A DNA stretch of 9,668 nt from Thermoplasmata archaeon (GCA_021163455.1 JAGGWT010000074.1:1-9668), one strand, 5' to 3'. Shown: positions 1 to 6,202, counted from the stretch's first letter. Notes: generated by a model from the sequence alone, not told the origin. Numbers and translations are program-made.

Positions 1-133
1 ACCAGAGTACATAATAGTGGGGGAGATAAGAGGTAGGGAGGCATATGTTCTCTTTCAGGCAATGGCTACCGGTCATACGACATATTCAACTATGCATGCT
101 GATTCTCCACAGTCACTAATTCATAGATTGGAA
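1..133 (+). repeat. Near-identical ATPase segment, copy 1
   Basis: Bases 1-117 are identical to 1637-1753. Then two bases differ (118-119) and 120-133 match again; after that the genes diverge sharply. The segment encodes Walker B and the His box. It may extend upstream of the window. Confidence 0.97.
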
Positions 134-538
134 AGTAAACCAATGAATGTGCCAAGAATAATGATACAATCTCTTGACTTCATTTGCTTCCATTCGATAG
201 TCAGGATGAAAAATAAAAGAGTTAGAAAGATAACACGCGTTATCGAAATTATCGATATAGACCCGTTAACCAAGGAAATAATAACAAACGAGGTTTTTTC
301 GTGGGATCCAGTGACGGATACCTTCAGGTATTCTGGTAGGAGCTATATTCTTGAAAAGATAAGGAGTAATCTGAGTATATCTAAAGAAGATATAATGAAA
401 GAGCTTAATCGTAGAATGAGGGTAGTAAACTGGCTTATTAAAAAGGGAAGAATATCATTCAGAGATTCTGCCCAGATCATAGAAGAATACAGAGAGCGCC
501 CAAACGAACTTCTCAAGAGGGTTGATAAGGATGATTAG
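2..538 (+). CDS. GspE/ArlI-like secretion ATPase, 3' part only (5' end outside window)
   Basis: This is the C-terminal about 178 residues of an archaeal type II/IV secretion (GspE/TadA/ArlI-like) ATPase. Reading is open from base 2 and ends at TAG 536-538, so the gene starts upstream of the window and Walker A is not visible. The fragment opens with the Walker B region (PEYIIVGEIRGREAY), followed by the His box GHTTYSTMHADS, then an archaeal-type C-terminal tail containing ITNEVFSWDP and ending in charged helices. The family forms cytosolic hexamers that power pilus, archaellum or secretion assembly. The next gene encodes a close paralogue: the DNA of bases 1-117 is identical to 1637-1753, but after that the two proteins agree at only about half of positions. 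The next gene's start overlaps this stop, so the two are probably translationally coupled. The reading frame is intact in what is visible, so there is no sign of a pseudogene. Confidence 0.9.
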   Translation, partial: PEYIIVGEIRGREAYVLFQAMATGHTTYSTMHADSPQSLIHRLESKPMNVPRIMIQSLDFICFHSIVRMKNKRVRKITRVIEIIDIDPLTKEIITNEVFSWDPVTDTFRYSGRSYILEKIRSNLSISKEDIMKELNRRMRVVNWLIKKGRISFRDSAQIIEEYRERPNELLKRVDKDD

Positions 539-2192
539 AAGTAGAAGGAGTGAAAAACAAAAGAAAAAGATCGTAATATGCCCGGTTTGCCATACCAAAA
601 TAGAGGTAAAGGAGAACAAAAAAAATAATGATAGGCGTGTAATAATAACTTGCCCCGTATGTGGTAAGAAAGGGGTTGTCCATCTCAACAATACATTTGA
701 AGAGTTGGATTTCTACCCTGTCAATCCGCCCTACACTTTTGTGAAAATAGTGAAAGACGTAAACACACTGGAAAAATGTTACAGGTTACTGGAGCCTATC
801 CTGTCCGAAGAAGAAGCAAAGAACCTGAGAATCTTGTATGAAATCCTTATGCATGAGCTGGATATCGAACTATATGAAATAAATACTGAAGAAGCGAGGA
901 CTAAACTGAGAAAAAAGATTGATGAAATAATAGAAGAAGGCGGATTTCAGCTGAAGAATGATTCTAAAATAAAACTCATTTATTATATAGAAAGGGACAC
1001 AATAGGTTATGGCAAAATAGATGGTTTGATGAGAGATCCCAACATAGAAGATATATCCTGTGATGGTCCAAAAATACCAATTTATCTGTACCACAGAAAG
1101 TACGGTTCCCTTAAAACAAATATCGTATTTAAGGATGAAGAGGAGGTTTCCTCCTTTGTCATAAAACTTGCGCAGAAATGTGGAAAGTATGTGAGTATAG
1201 CCGAGCCTATACTTGATGGAACTCTTCCCGATGGTTCAAGAGTTCAGGCAACGCTCGGTACCGAAGTTACAGCAAGAGGTTCCACATTTACGATACGAAA
1301 GTTTAGGGCAGACCCCTTCACACCACCCGATCTCATAGAGTTCGGAACAATGTCCCCAGAGATGGTTGCTTATTTCTGGCTAGTGGTAGAACATGGCATA
1401 AGTGCAATATTTGCAGGTGGTACAGGTTCAGGAAAAACCACCACTCTCAATGCCATGGCTCTGTTCATACCGAGAGAGGCAAAGATAGTGTCAATAGAGG
1501 AAACTAGGGAAATCAACCTACCCCATCCAAACTGGATTCCAGGTGTTACTAGGTCGGGATTCGGAGAGGTTGTGGCAGATAAGGTGATTGGGGAAATAGA
1601 CATGTATGATTTACTCAAAGCTGCCCTGAGACAGAGACCAGAGTACATAATAGTGGGGGAGATAAGAGGTAGGGAGGCATATGTTCTCTTTCAGGCAATG
1701 GCTACCGGTCATACGACATATTCAACTATGCATGCTGATTCTCCACAGTCACTGGTTCATAGATTGGAATCCGAGCCGATCAATATCCCAAGGGTTATGC
1801 TTCAGGCCCTCGATGTTATCACGATTCAGGTGCAGACCGAGGTTAAAGGTGAAAGAGTCAGAAGATGTAAACAGGTTGTTGAGATAATTGATGTCGACCC
1901 GAAGACCAAAGAAGTTCTAACCAATGAGGTTTTCCGATGGGATCCAGCAGAAGATGTGTTTGTTTACTCCGGTAACAGTTACATACTCAACAAAATACAA
2001 GCAAAACTCGGTCTGAGCAAGGAAGAAATGATGGAAGAACTGAAGAGAAGAACAAAAATACTTGAATGGATGAGGAAGAAAGGTATCAGAACTTACAGAG
2101 ATGTAGCCAAGATAGTTGCAGAATATACCGAGAAACCGGAAGAATTTATGAAAAGTGTGGAGGGGAAGAAGCGTGTCCCTGACACGGTATAA
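531..2192 (+). CDS. GspE-like type II/IV secretion ATPase with N-terminal Cys4 zinc-ribbon-like segment
   Basis: Complete secretion ATPase of about 553 residues. I prefer ATG 531; an in-frame TTG at 522 would add three residues. Order from the ATG: a basic N-terminus; two CPVC knuckles (Cys about 17/20 and 41/44) that look like a zinc ribbon; the N-terminal GspE domain with RDPNIEDISCDG; Walker A GGTGSGKT (about 296-303); Asp box EETREINLPHP; Walker B EYIIVGEI (about 371-378); His box GHTTYSTMHADS (about 393-404); and a helical C-terminal tail. By family knowledge it is a hexameric cytosolic motor for pilus- or archaellum-like assembly or secretion. It overlaps the preceding ATPase gene by 8 nt and the following TadB-like gene by 20 nt, so the operon is tightly coupled. 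A zinc-ribbon N-terminus is not part of the core GspE/ArlI architecture. Which surface filament or substrate it serves cannot be told from this window. Confidence 0.95.
   Translation: MIRSRRSEKQKKKIVICPVCHTKIEVKENKKNNDRRVIITCPVCGKKGVVHLNNTFEELDFYPVNPPYTFVKIVKDVNTLEKCYRLLEPILSEEEAKNLRILYEILMHELDIELYEINTEEARTKLRKKIDEIIEEGGFQLKNDSKIKLIYYIERDTIGYGKIDGLMRDPNIEDISCDGPKIPIYLYHRKYGSLKTNIVFKDEEEVSSFVIKLAQKCGKYVSIAEPILDGTLPDGSRVQATLGTEVTARGSTFTIRKFRADPFTPPDLIEFGTMSPEMVAYFWLVVEHGISAIFAGGTGSGKTTTLNAMALFIPREAKIVSIEETREINLPHPNWIPGVTRSGFGEVVADKVIGEIDMYDLLKAALRQRPEYIIVGEIRGREAYVLFQAMATGHTTYSTMHADSPQSLVHRLESEPINIPRVMLQALDVITIQVQTEVKGERVRRCKQVVEIIDVDPKTKEVLTNEVFRWDPAEDVFVYSGNSYILNKIQAKLGLSKEEMMEELKRRTKILEWMRKKGIRTYRDVAKIVAEYTEKPEEFMKSVEGKKRVPDTV
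1637..1769 (+). repeat. Near-identical ATPase segment, copy 2
   Basis: Partner of 1-133 in the next ATPase gene, offset by exactly 1636 nt and in direct orientation. 131 of 133 bases are equal. Confidence 0.97.
2159..2165 (+). promoter_or_regulatory. Shine-Dalgarno that decides the TadB start
   Basis: GGAGGGG lies 7 nt upstream of GTG 2173, a standard spacing, and inside the end of the ATPase gene. It supports GTG 2173 over the longer in-frame GTG 2155, which would lie upstream of this site. Confidence 0.7.
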
Positions 2193-3081
2193 AAAATTCT
2201 GTTACAACGTATTTGGAAAATTCGCGCAGAAAAGTGTGACAGAAAAACTTAAAAGAGATATACTGAGAGCTAATCTTAACATAAGACCCGAAGCATATCT
2301 TGCCTACGTATGGATGAATTCTCTCCTATCGGTTGTCCTTACCCTAACAGTTCTATCTATCCTATACTTTGTTCTTCCTGCCCTAGGAATAAACATCCTT
2401 CCAAACTTTTTGTACAAACCCTCAGAGAGCGTTCTCAAATTTCTGCTGTTTGTCTTTCTTTCATTTGGAGTTGGTATAATTGTTTACGCTTCCCTGATAT
2501 ACTATCCATCCAGCAGAGCTATCCGAAGAAGTAAAAACATTGATCATAATCTTCCCTATGCTCTCAGTTTTATCGCCGCTATGGCAAGCGCCGGGGTGCC
2601 GCCACATGAGATATTTGTGAGTCTGTCCAAGCAGAAGGCTTATGGGGAGATAAGGAACGAGGCGCTCAAGATAGCTAAGGATATCAAACTTCTTGGACTT
2701 GATATGATTTCAGCACTGAAAAGAGCTGTGGAGAAAACACCTTCGGCAAGATTCAGGGATTTTCTACAGGGCGCCATAATAACTGTCGCAACCGGCGGTT
2801 CTCTTAAATCATACTTTATGGAAAAAGCAGAGCAGTACATGAGGGAAAATAGAATTGAACAGAAGAGGTTTCTCGATTCGCTTGGTGTAATGGCGGAGGC
2901 GTATGTTACAGTTGCTGTTGCAGGTCCTCTTCTGATAATGGTGGTTGTTCCTCTCCTTATAATAATATCTCGAAATTCATCACACCTTCCACTCCTTTAC
3001 GTATTTATAGGGCTAATATTCCCTCTGATACACATATGCTTCTCTATACTAATTAAACTTACAACTCCGTCAGAGGTGTAA
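2173..3081 (+). CDS. TadB-like (T2SSF-domain) inner-membrane platform protein
   Basis: Membrane protein of about 302 residues from the GspF/TadB/ArlJ group. From GTG 2173, four hydrophobic segments are visible at roughly 45-70, 88-110, 243-265 and 272-295. They flank a cytosolic helical T2SSF domain (about 115-240) with the sequences LPYALSFIAAMASAGVPP and TGGSLKSYF, which are typical of this family. In related systems this protein sits in the cytoplasmic membrane and couples the ATPase to filament assembly. GTG 2173 is chosen because of the GGAGGGG 7 nt upstream; GTG 2155 would add six residues. It overlaps the ATPase gene by 20 nt and is followed after 2 nt by a TadC-like gene, the usual TadA-TadB-TadC order. 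The assignment rests on topology and motifs; the transported subunit is unknown. Confidence 0.9.
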   Translation: MSLTRYKKFCYNVFGKFAQKSVTEKLKRDILRANLNIRPEAYLAYVWMNSLLSVVLTLTVLSILYFVLPALGINILPNFLYKPSESVLKFLLFVFLSFGVGIIVYASLIYYPSSRAIRRSKNIDHNLPYALSFIAAMASAGVPPHEIFVSLSKQKAYGEIRNEALKIAKDIKLLGLDMISALKRAVEKTPSARFRDFLQGAIITVATGGSLKSYFMEKAEQYMRENRIEQKRFLDSLGVMAEAYVTVAVAGPLLIMVVVPLLIIISRNSSHLPLLYVFIGLIFPLIHICFSILIKLTTPSEV

Positions 3082-3083
3082 TA

Positions 3084-3983
3084 ATGGGAGAGAAAAAACT
3101 TCACAGAGGTACGAAACTGAACATTTCCCCAGAATCTCTGCTCTTCAATAAAAGGTTCTCAGATGTTGTTCTTGTTATCTCTGTACTGTTGCCAGTTATC
3201 ATTATTGTGGTGATGGTTCTGGATACATCCCTCGGTCTTAGTATAGGAGACTTTAATGATTATATTGTTCTTTGTATACTTAGTGGCACCTCCGTGTATG
3301 GATTTTACCAGTATGCACGCTCTAGATATATATGGAAGATAGAAGACGCATTTCCTGAATTCGTAAGGGACCTTGCCAGCTCCAGAAAAGTTGGCCTCAC
3401 TCTTCCAAAAGCCATACAGATTGCATCAAAAGGAAATTATGGAGTTCTGACAAAGGAAATCAAGGAAATGTCAAAGATGATATCGTGGGGTTCAAGTGTG
3501 GTAGATGCTTTCAGTGATTTTGCAAAAAGGCTCGACACGCCACTCATAAACAAAATAGTGTCTCTCATTATAGAAGCAAACAGAGGCGGCGGCTCCGTGG
3601 CCGATGTTCTAGATTCAGCATGTAGATATGCTAGAGAGATACAATTTATGAGAAAGGAAAGGAAGTCCAGCATGACATCCTATGTGGCCATCATTTATAT
3701 ATCAAGTTTAGTTTTCCTTGTGATAATTCTGATACTCGCAAAGCAATTTTTGCCGATGCTGTGTGGAGGGGGGGTATCTGGATTAGCAGTAATAACATCT
3801 GGCACATCGATTGTTTCTCTGCATGACATAACTTTGGCATATTTCTATGCAGCTATAATACAGGCTATGGGCTCCGGCTTCGTCGCCGGCGTCTTTGAGG
3901 AGGGAAGATTATCAGCAGGGGTGAAGCATGCGTTTATATTGACTCTGATAACGTGGCTGTCCTTCAAGTTTCTGATTTTCTGA
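3084..3983 (+). CDS. TadC-like (T2SSF-domain) inner-membrane platform protein
   Basis: 299-residue membrane protein paired with the preceding TadB-like protein. It starts at ATG 3084 with GAGGTG at 3073-3078 as ribosome-binding site. Hydrophobic segments lie at about 28-48, 60-76, 202-222, 248-270 and 278-298. The cytosolic region between the second and third carries family-like text such as AFPEFVRDLASSRKVGLTLPKA, then NRGGGSVADVLDSACRYA. It is thought to form, with TadB, the membrane base on which the ATPase acts. It is the last gene of the visible operon: the next gene, eS8, has its own TATA box starting 18 nt after this stop. A run of seven G at 3768-3774 lies in the third quarter of the gene, with the frame intact here. 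No pilin-like gene follows, so the substrate is not shown. Confidence 0.9.
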   Translation: MGEKKLHRGTKLNISPESLLFNKRFSDVVLVISVLLPVIIIVVMVLDTSLGLSIGDFNDYIVLCILSGTSVYGFYQYARSRYIWKIEDAFPEFVRDLASSRKVGLTLPKAIQIASKGNYGVLTKEIKEMSKMISWGSSVVDAFSDFAKRLDTPLINKIVSLIIEANRGGGSVADVLDSACRYAREIQFMRKERKSSMTSYVAIIYISSLVFLVIILILAKQFLPMLCGGGVSGLAVITSGTSIVSLHDITLAYFYAAIIQAMGSGFVAGVFEEGRLSAGVKHAFILTLITWLSFKFLIF

Positions 3984-4000
3984 AAAAACTTGGACGGGGA

Positions 4001-4014
4001 ATATATTTAAATAT
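4001..4014 (+). promoter_or_regulatory. TATA box for the eS8-SRP19 unit
   Basis: ATATATTTAAATAT fits the archaeal TATA consensus and follows a purine-rich GGACGGGGA that may be the BRE. Its centre is about 29 nt before the eS8 ATG at 4037. Transcription should therefore start at or just before the start codon, giving a leaderless or nearly leaderless mRNA. No Shine-Dalgarno lies before that ATG, which agrees. Confidence 0.75.
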
Positions 4015-4036
4015 CCTATTTTGATTCTCCCTACCA

Positions 4037-4417
4037 ATGGCTGTATGGCAGGGAAGATCTAGAAGGAGCACAACAGGAAGAATGCTGAGAAAACACAGAA
4101 AAAAGAGAAAGTTTGAGATGGGAAGAGAGTATCTTCCAGTGCACGTTGGAGAAACAAAAAGGAAGATCATAAGGACGAGAGGAGGTAACATAAAGGTTCG
4201 TCTCTTGTCCGCGAATACAGCATACGTTGTGGATAAAGAGAGTGGTGAAATTAAGAAGGCAGAGATATTGGGAGTCATAGAAAATCCTGCTAATCCTCAC
4301 TATGTCAGAAGAAATATAATAACGAAAGGAGCAATAATAGAGACAAACCTTGGTAAGGTAAAGGTCACATCAAGACCTGGTCAGGATGGCGTTGTTCAGG
4401 GAGTTCTCATCAAGTGA
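4037..4417 (+). CDS. rps8e: Small ribosomal subunit protein eS8
   Basis: 126-residue basic protein of the archaeal/eukaryotic eS8 family, a component of the small ribosomal subunit that binds rRNA. The N-terminus AVWQGRSRRSTTGR and the following Lys/Arg-rich stretch (KHRKKRKFEMGRE) are characteristic. So is the central RTRGGNIKVRLLSANTAYV, and the C-terminal half with NPANPHYVRRNIITKGAII. The length is normal for archaeal eS8. ATG 4037 is the start because it gives the conserved N-terminus and lies about 29 nt after a strong TATA box; no ribosome-binding site is present, so the message is probably leaderless. SRP19 follows 57 nt downstream on the same strand and is probably co-transcribed, with its own Shine-Dalgarno. 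Confidence 0.97.
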   Translation: MAVWQGRSRRSTTGRMLRKHRKKRKFEMGREYLPVHVGETKRKIIRTRGGNIKVRLLSANTAYVVDKESGEIKKAEILGVIENPANPHYVRRNIITKGAIIETNLGKVKVTSRPGQDGVVQGVLIK

Positions 4418-4474
4418 GAGCATAAGACGAAACACCAGGGTCCAATTTTCATACGATGGTGGAGAGGTTGTGTT

Positions 4475-4753
4475 ATGGTCTCAAGAGAAGATGGGAAATA
4501 TGTGATATGGGCTGTATATTTTGACAGAAATGTTTCCAGGAGAGATGGTAGAAGAGTTCCGGAAAAACTGGCTGTAGAGAATCCATCGATAGACAAAATA
4601 TTTCAAATAGCAAAGGAGCTGGATCTCAATCCGGTTATCGAAAAAGATGCTCGACATCCTTCCAGACCCTGGAGAAAGGATGGCAGAATACTTGTAGATA
4701 AGAAAGACAAAAAGGAGAAACTGATCAGAAAGATAGCCGAGAAGTTGGCATAG
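4475..4753 (+). CDS. srp19: Signal recognition particle 19 kDa protein (SRP19)
   Basis: 92-residue archaeal SRP19. The family binds 7S SRP RNA and helps SRP54 load, so that nascent membrane and secreted proteins reach the translocon. Visible family features are the N-terminal YVIWAVYFDRNVSRRDGRRVP, the middle NPSIDKIFQIAKELDLNPV, the basic RNA-binding loop RHPSRPWRKDGRILV, and a lysine-rich tail ending IRKIAEKLA. The length is typical of archaeal forms. ATG 4475 has GGAGAGG at 4461-4467, 7 nt upstream. It follows eS8 by 57 nt in the same direction. Just after its stop there is a T-run (4762-4767) that may end the transcript. Confidence 0.95.
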   Translation: MVSREDGKYVIWAVYFDRNVSRRDGRRVPEKLAVENPSIDKIFQIAKELDLNPVIEKDARHPSRPWRKDGRILVDKKDKKEKLIRKIAEKLA

Positions 4754-4756
4754 AAT

Positions 4757-4791
4757 CTTAATTTTTTAAATTGTTTAAATTATCAGGTTTA
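4757..4791 (+). repeat. Degenerate direct repeat, left copy, upstream of recombinase
   Basis: This 35-nt stretch aligns without gaps to 5702-5736 at 24 of 35 positions. Both begin CTTAA and end with the exact 10-mer ATCAGGTTTA. The two copies bracket the recombinase gene. Much of the match outside the 10-mer is A/T and could be due to composition. Confidence 0.4.
4762..4767 (+). terminator. T-run after SRP19, possible archaeal terminator
   Basis: A TTTTTT run begins 8 nt after the SRP19 stop in an AT-rich stretch. Archaeal RNA polymerase often terminates at such runs without a hairpin. The next gene has its own TATA box. Confidence 0.4.
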
Positions 4792-4838
4792 AAAATTTCC
4801 ACTTAAAGTTTTCTTCATACTTATTTATCAAACACAAC

Positions 4839-4846
4839 ATTTATAA
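4839..4846 (+). promoter_or_regulatory. TATA box for the serine recombinase
   Basis: ATTTATAA is centred about 29 nt before ATG 4872. This predicts a leaderless or very short-leader message. GTGAGGG touches the ATG directly and is too close to act as a normal Shine-Dalgarno. Confidence 0.6.
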
Positions 4847-4871
4847 TCCGAAATCAAAATTTTTGTGAGGG

Positions 4872-5693
4872 ATGGGTGAGGAGAGAAAGCTAAAAGTAGC
4901 GATTTATGCAAGGGTATCCACAGAAGACCAGGCAAAGGAGGGGTTCTCTCTGGATGCCCAGCTCGATAAACTGAGAGCCTACTGTAAAGCAAGAGGATGG
5001 AAAATAGCGGGAGAGTATATCGATGATGGATATTCCGGCAGAAATGTGCGGCGCCCTGCATATCAGAAAATGATGGAGGAAATGGACAAATGGGATGCTG
5101 TTCTCGTCATAAAGATGGACAGGATTCATAGAAATTCGAAAAATTTCATGATAATGATGGAACAGTTGAGAAATGCTGGAAAAGAATTTGTCTCGATGAC
5201 TGAATCTCTGGATACATCTACAGCTATGGGTAGATTTGTTATGGATATCATACAGAGGATAGCCCAGCTTGAAAGTGAACAGATCGGAGAGAGAGTTTAT
5301 ATAGGGATGGAACAGAAGGCAAAGATGGGGAAGGGAATGCTTGGTTTCAACATTCCTTATGGGTATGATTACATAGATGGTAAACTTGTCGTGAACAAAA
5401 AAGAGGCTGAGGTTGTGAGAAATATCTTTAGGTGGTATATCGAGGGTAAAAGTATAGGAGAAATAGTTGATATACTCCGAAAAGGAGATGTGCCAACGAA
5501 AAGGGGTAGAGTCTGGGCAAAAAAAACGGTTTCCAGCATACTCAAAAATCCTGTGTACTGTGGATATCTGAAATGGGAAAAATACCTTAACAAAGGGGAC
5601 CACCAACCAATAATAGATGTGGAAACATATAACAAGGTTCAGGAGCTTATCAAGAAGCGGGGCGGGAAGCCGGGTATTAAAATATCTAGTTAA
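4872..5693 (+). CDS. Serine site-specific recombinase (resolvase domain + Recombinase domain, no zinc ribbon)
   Basis: 273-residue serine recombinase. Residues about 8-150 form the resolvase catalytic domain: YARVST with the nucleophile Ser16 and nearby Arg14, DGYSG, and KMDRIHRNS. These are followed by the DTSTAMGRFVMDII segment and the long E-helix start (QLESEQIGERV). Residues about 160-265 match the 'Recombinase' DNA-binding domain of large serine recombinases (IPYGYDY, RNIFRWYIEGKS, TVSSILKNPVYCGYLKWEK). The protein stops there, without the Cys4 zinc ribbon and coiled coil that large serine integrases carry, so it is either a compact form or C-terminally shortened. The family cuts both strands at short dyad sites with a 2-bp stagger, causing integration, excision or inversion. 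It stands alone between SRP19 and a palindrome-rich gene-free region. No transposase, phage or accessory gene is visible. Activity and target are unknown. Confidence 0.92.
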   Translation: MGEERKLKVAIYARVSTEDQAKEGFSLDAQLDKLRAYCKARGWKIAGEYIDDGYSGRNVRRPAYQKMMEEMDKWDAVLVIKMDRIHRNSKNFMIMMEQLRNAGKEFVSMTESLDTSTAMGRFVMDIIQRIAQLESEQIGERVYIGMEQKAKMGKGMLGFNIPYGYDYIDGKLVVNKKEAEVVRNIFRWYIEGKSIGEIVDILRKGDVPTKRGRVWAKKTVSSILKNPVYCGYLKWEKYLNKGDHQPIIDVETYNKVQELIKKRGGKPGIKISS

Positions 5694-5707
5694 TGTTATG
5701 GCTTAAC
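5689..5707 (+). repeat. 19-bp direct repeat, copy 1 (spans recombinase stop codon)
   Basis: GTTAATGT-T-AT-GG-CTTAAC matches 6444-6462 at 16 of 19 positions. It includes the recombinase TAA (5691-5693). The arms GTTAA and TTAAC are inverted repeats of each other. Similarity continues loosely into the following A/T-rich AATTTA stretch. Confidence 0.45.
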
Positions 5708-5736
5708 AAATAAATTTAATAAATTAATCAGGTTTA
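5702..5736 (+). repeat. Degenerate direct repeat, right copy, downstream of recombinase
   Basis: Partner of 4757-4791 (24 of 35 positions equal, ending in the shared ATCAGGTTTA). It starts 9 nt after the recombinase stop codon. Confidence 0.4.
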
Positions 5737-5743
5737 TTTTTAG

Positions 5744-5755
5744 TGCATATATGCA
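5744..5755. repeat. Perfect 12-bp palindrome
   Basis: TGCATATATGCA is fully self-complementary. It lies about 50 nt after the recombinase stop. It may be a protein-binding dyad; at this length it could be chance. Confidence 0.4.
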
Positions 5756-5830
5756 TAATTTAAGAATAATGTAAATGGAGTGCCCAGGGGCATTTCGCCT
5801 TATTTTTTATCCAGTGTATCAGTGTATGCG

Positions 5831-5849
5831 TGCTATATATTATGTAGCA
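5831..5849 (-). repeat. TAGCA palindrome, copy A (inverted)
   Basis: The 19-nt near-palindrome has arms TGCTA/TAGCA. Its reverse complement equals the core of copy B (5956-5974) at 18 of 19 positions. It is the same family as copies B and C, in the opposite orientation. Confidence 0.65.
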
Positions 5850-5950
5850 TGGTCATGTTTATGTGTACCTTTCCCAAATCATTATTGGTTGAGGAGAAAT
5901 TTTCCGGTGTATCTGAAAAAATTCTGGAAAATGAAGATCAACTGAAAGAT

Positions 5951-5979
5951 TTGTTTGCTAGATAATATATAGCAAGTAT
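5951..5979 (+). repeat. TAGCA palindrome, copy B
   Basis: This copy matches copy C at 25 of 29 positions. The inner 21 nt (5955-5975) differ from copy C only at the central base. Arms are TTGCTA (5955-5960) and TAGCAA (5970-5975). The centre contains AATATATA, which could also act as a TATA box for the small ORF at 6008. Confidence 0.7.
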
Positions 5980-6007
5980 ATCTCTCCCCAATCATGAGGA
6001 ATGAAAA

Positions 6008-6202
6008 ATGGCAGACGGTCTCGTTTTTTCACTTTCTGAAAAATTCAACGAAACCCCCCCACTTTCCGACCAAAAATTGGCATTCCTGAAGGGGTTCAGA
6101 AATTCAACAGGTAAGGGTTACCTTCGGTCTACCGAAGGTAACTCCATAGAAAATCTGGAAAATACCAGAGGCCAGAGGTTCACAGCGATTGAGATTTGGT
6201 AG
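6008..6202 (+). CDS. Possible small ORF, 64 residues, unknown
   Basis: This ORF is weakly supported and I do not recognise it. ATG 6008 has TGAGGA at 5995-6000 with 7-nt spacing. A TATA-like AATATATA lies in palindrome copy B (about 5964-5971), at a distance that would start transcription near 5994. The protein is hydrophilic (begins MADGLVFSLSEKF, ends TAIEIW), with no membrane segment, cysteine pairs or known motif. Against it: the perfect 12-bp inverted repeat at 6117-6142 lies inside the frame, a C7 run is present at 6054-6060, and 64 codons is easily reached by chance. It could be the remnant of a gene of the inserted element. Confidence 0.25.
   Translation: MADGLVFSLSEKFNETPPLSDQKLAFLKGFRNSTGKGYLRSTEGNSIENLENTRGQRFTAIEIW
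6117..6142. repeat. Perfect 12-bp inverted repeat with 2-nt centre
   Basis: GTTACCTTCGGT, then CT, then ACCGAAGGTAAC: both arms are exactly complementary. The flanks 6115-6116 and 6143-6144 add one G-C and one G-T pair. There is no T-run after it, so a bacterial-type terminator is unlikely. As DNA it is a dyad with an asymmetric 2-bp centre; as RNA it would be an 11-bp stem closed by a UCUA loop. Confidence 0.85.

Noticed and set aside
522..533. TTG 522 as start of the second ATPase
   Set aside because: ATG 531 is in frame nine bases later with AGAGG about 10 nt before it; TTG adds only three residues. The choice is not certain.
2..538. First ATPase as a pseudogene fragment
   Set aside because: The frame is open to the window edge and keeps Walker B and His box; it is cut by the window, not by mutation.
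2155..2175. GTG 2155 as TadB start
   Set aside because: The strong GGAGGGG lies inside that extension and is spaced for GTG 2173.
3768..3774. G7 run in tadC as a phase-variation switch
   Set aside because: The run is short and the frame is intact; nothing else suggests slippage. Same for the C7 run at 6054-6060.
4890..5606. Long - strand ORF (238 codons) opposite the recombinase
   Set aside because: Shadow of the recombinase gene; no motif and no promoter or ribosome-binding site seen.
5780..5965. 61-codon ORF with a hydrophobic middle
   Set aside because: GTG start without ribosome-binding site, no recognisable motif, crosses palindrome copy A and ends inside copy B; a chance ORF is likely.
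6117..6142. Intrinsic terminator reading of the 12-bp inverted repeat
   Set aside because: No T-run follows on either strand and archaeal termination usually relies on oligo-T rather than hairpins.
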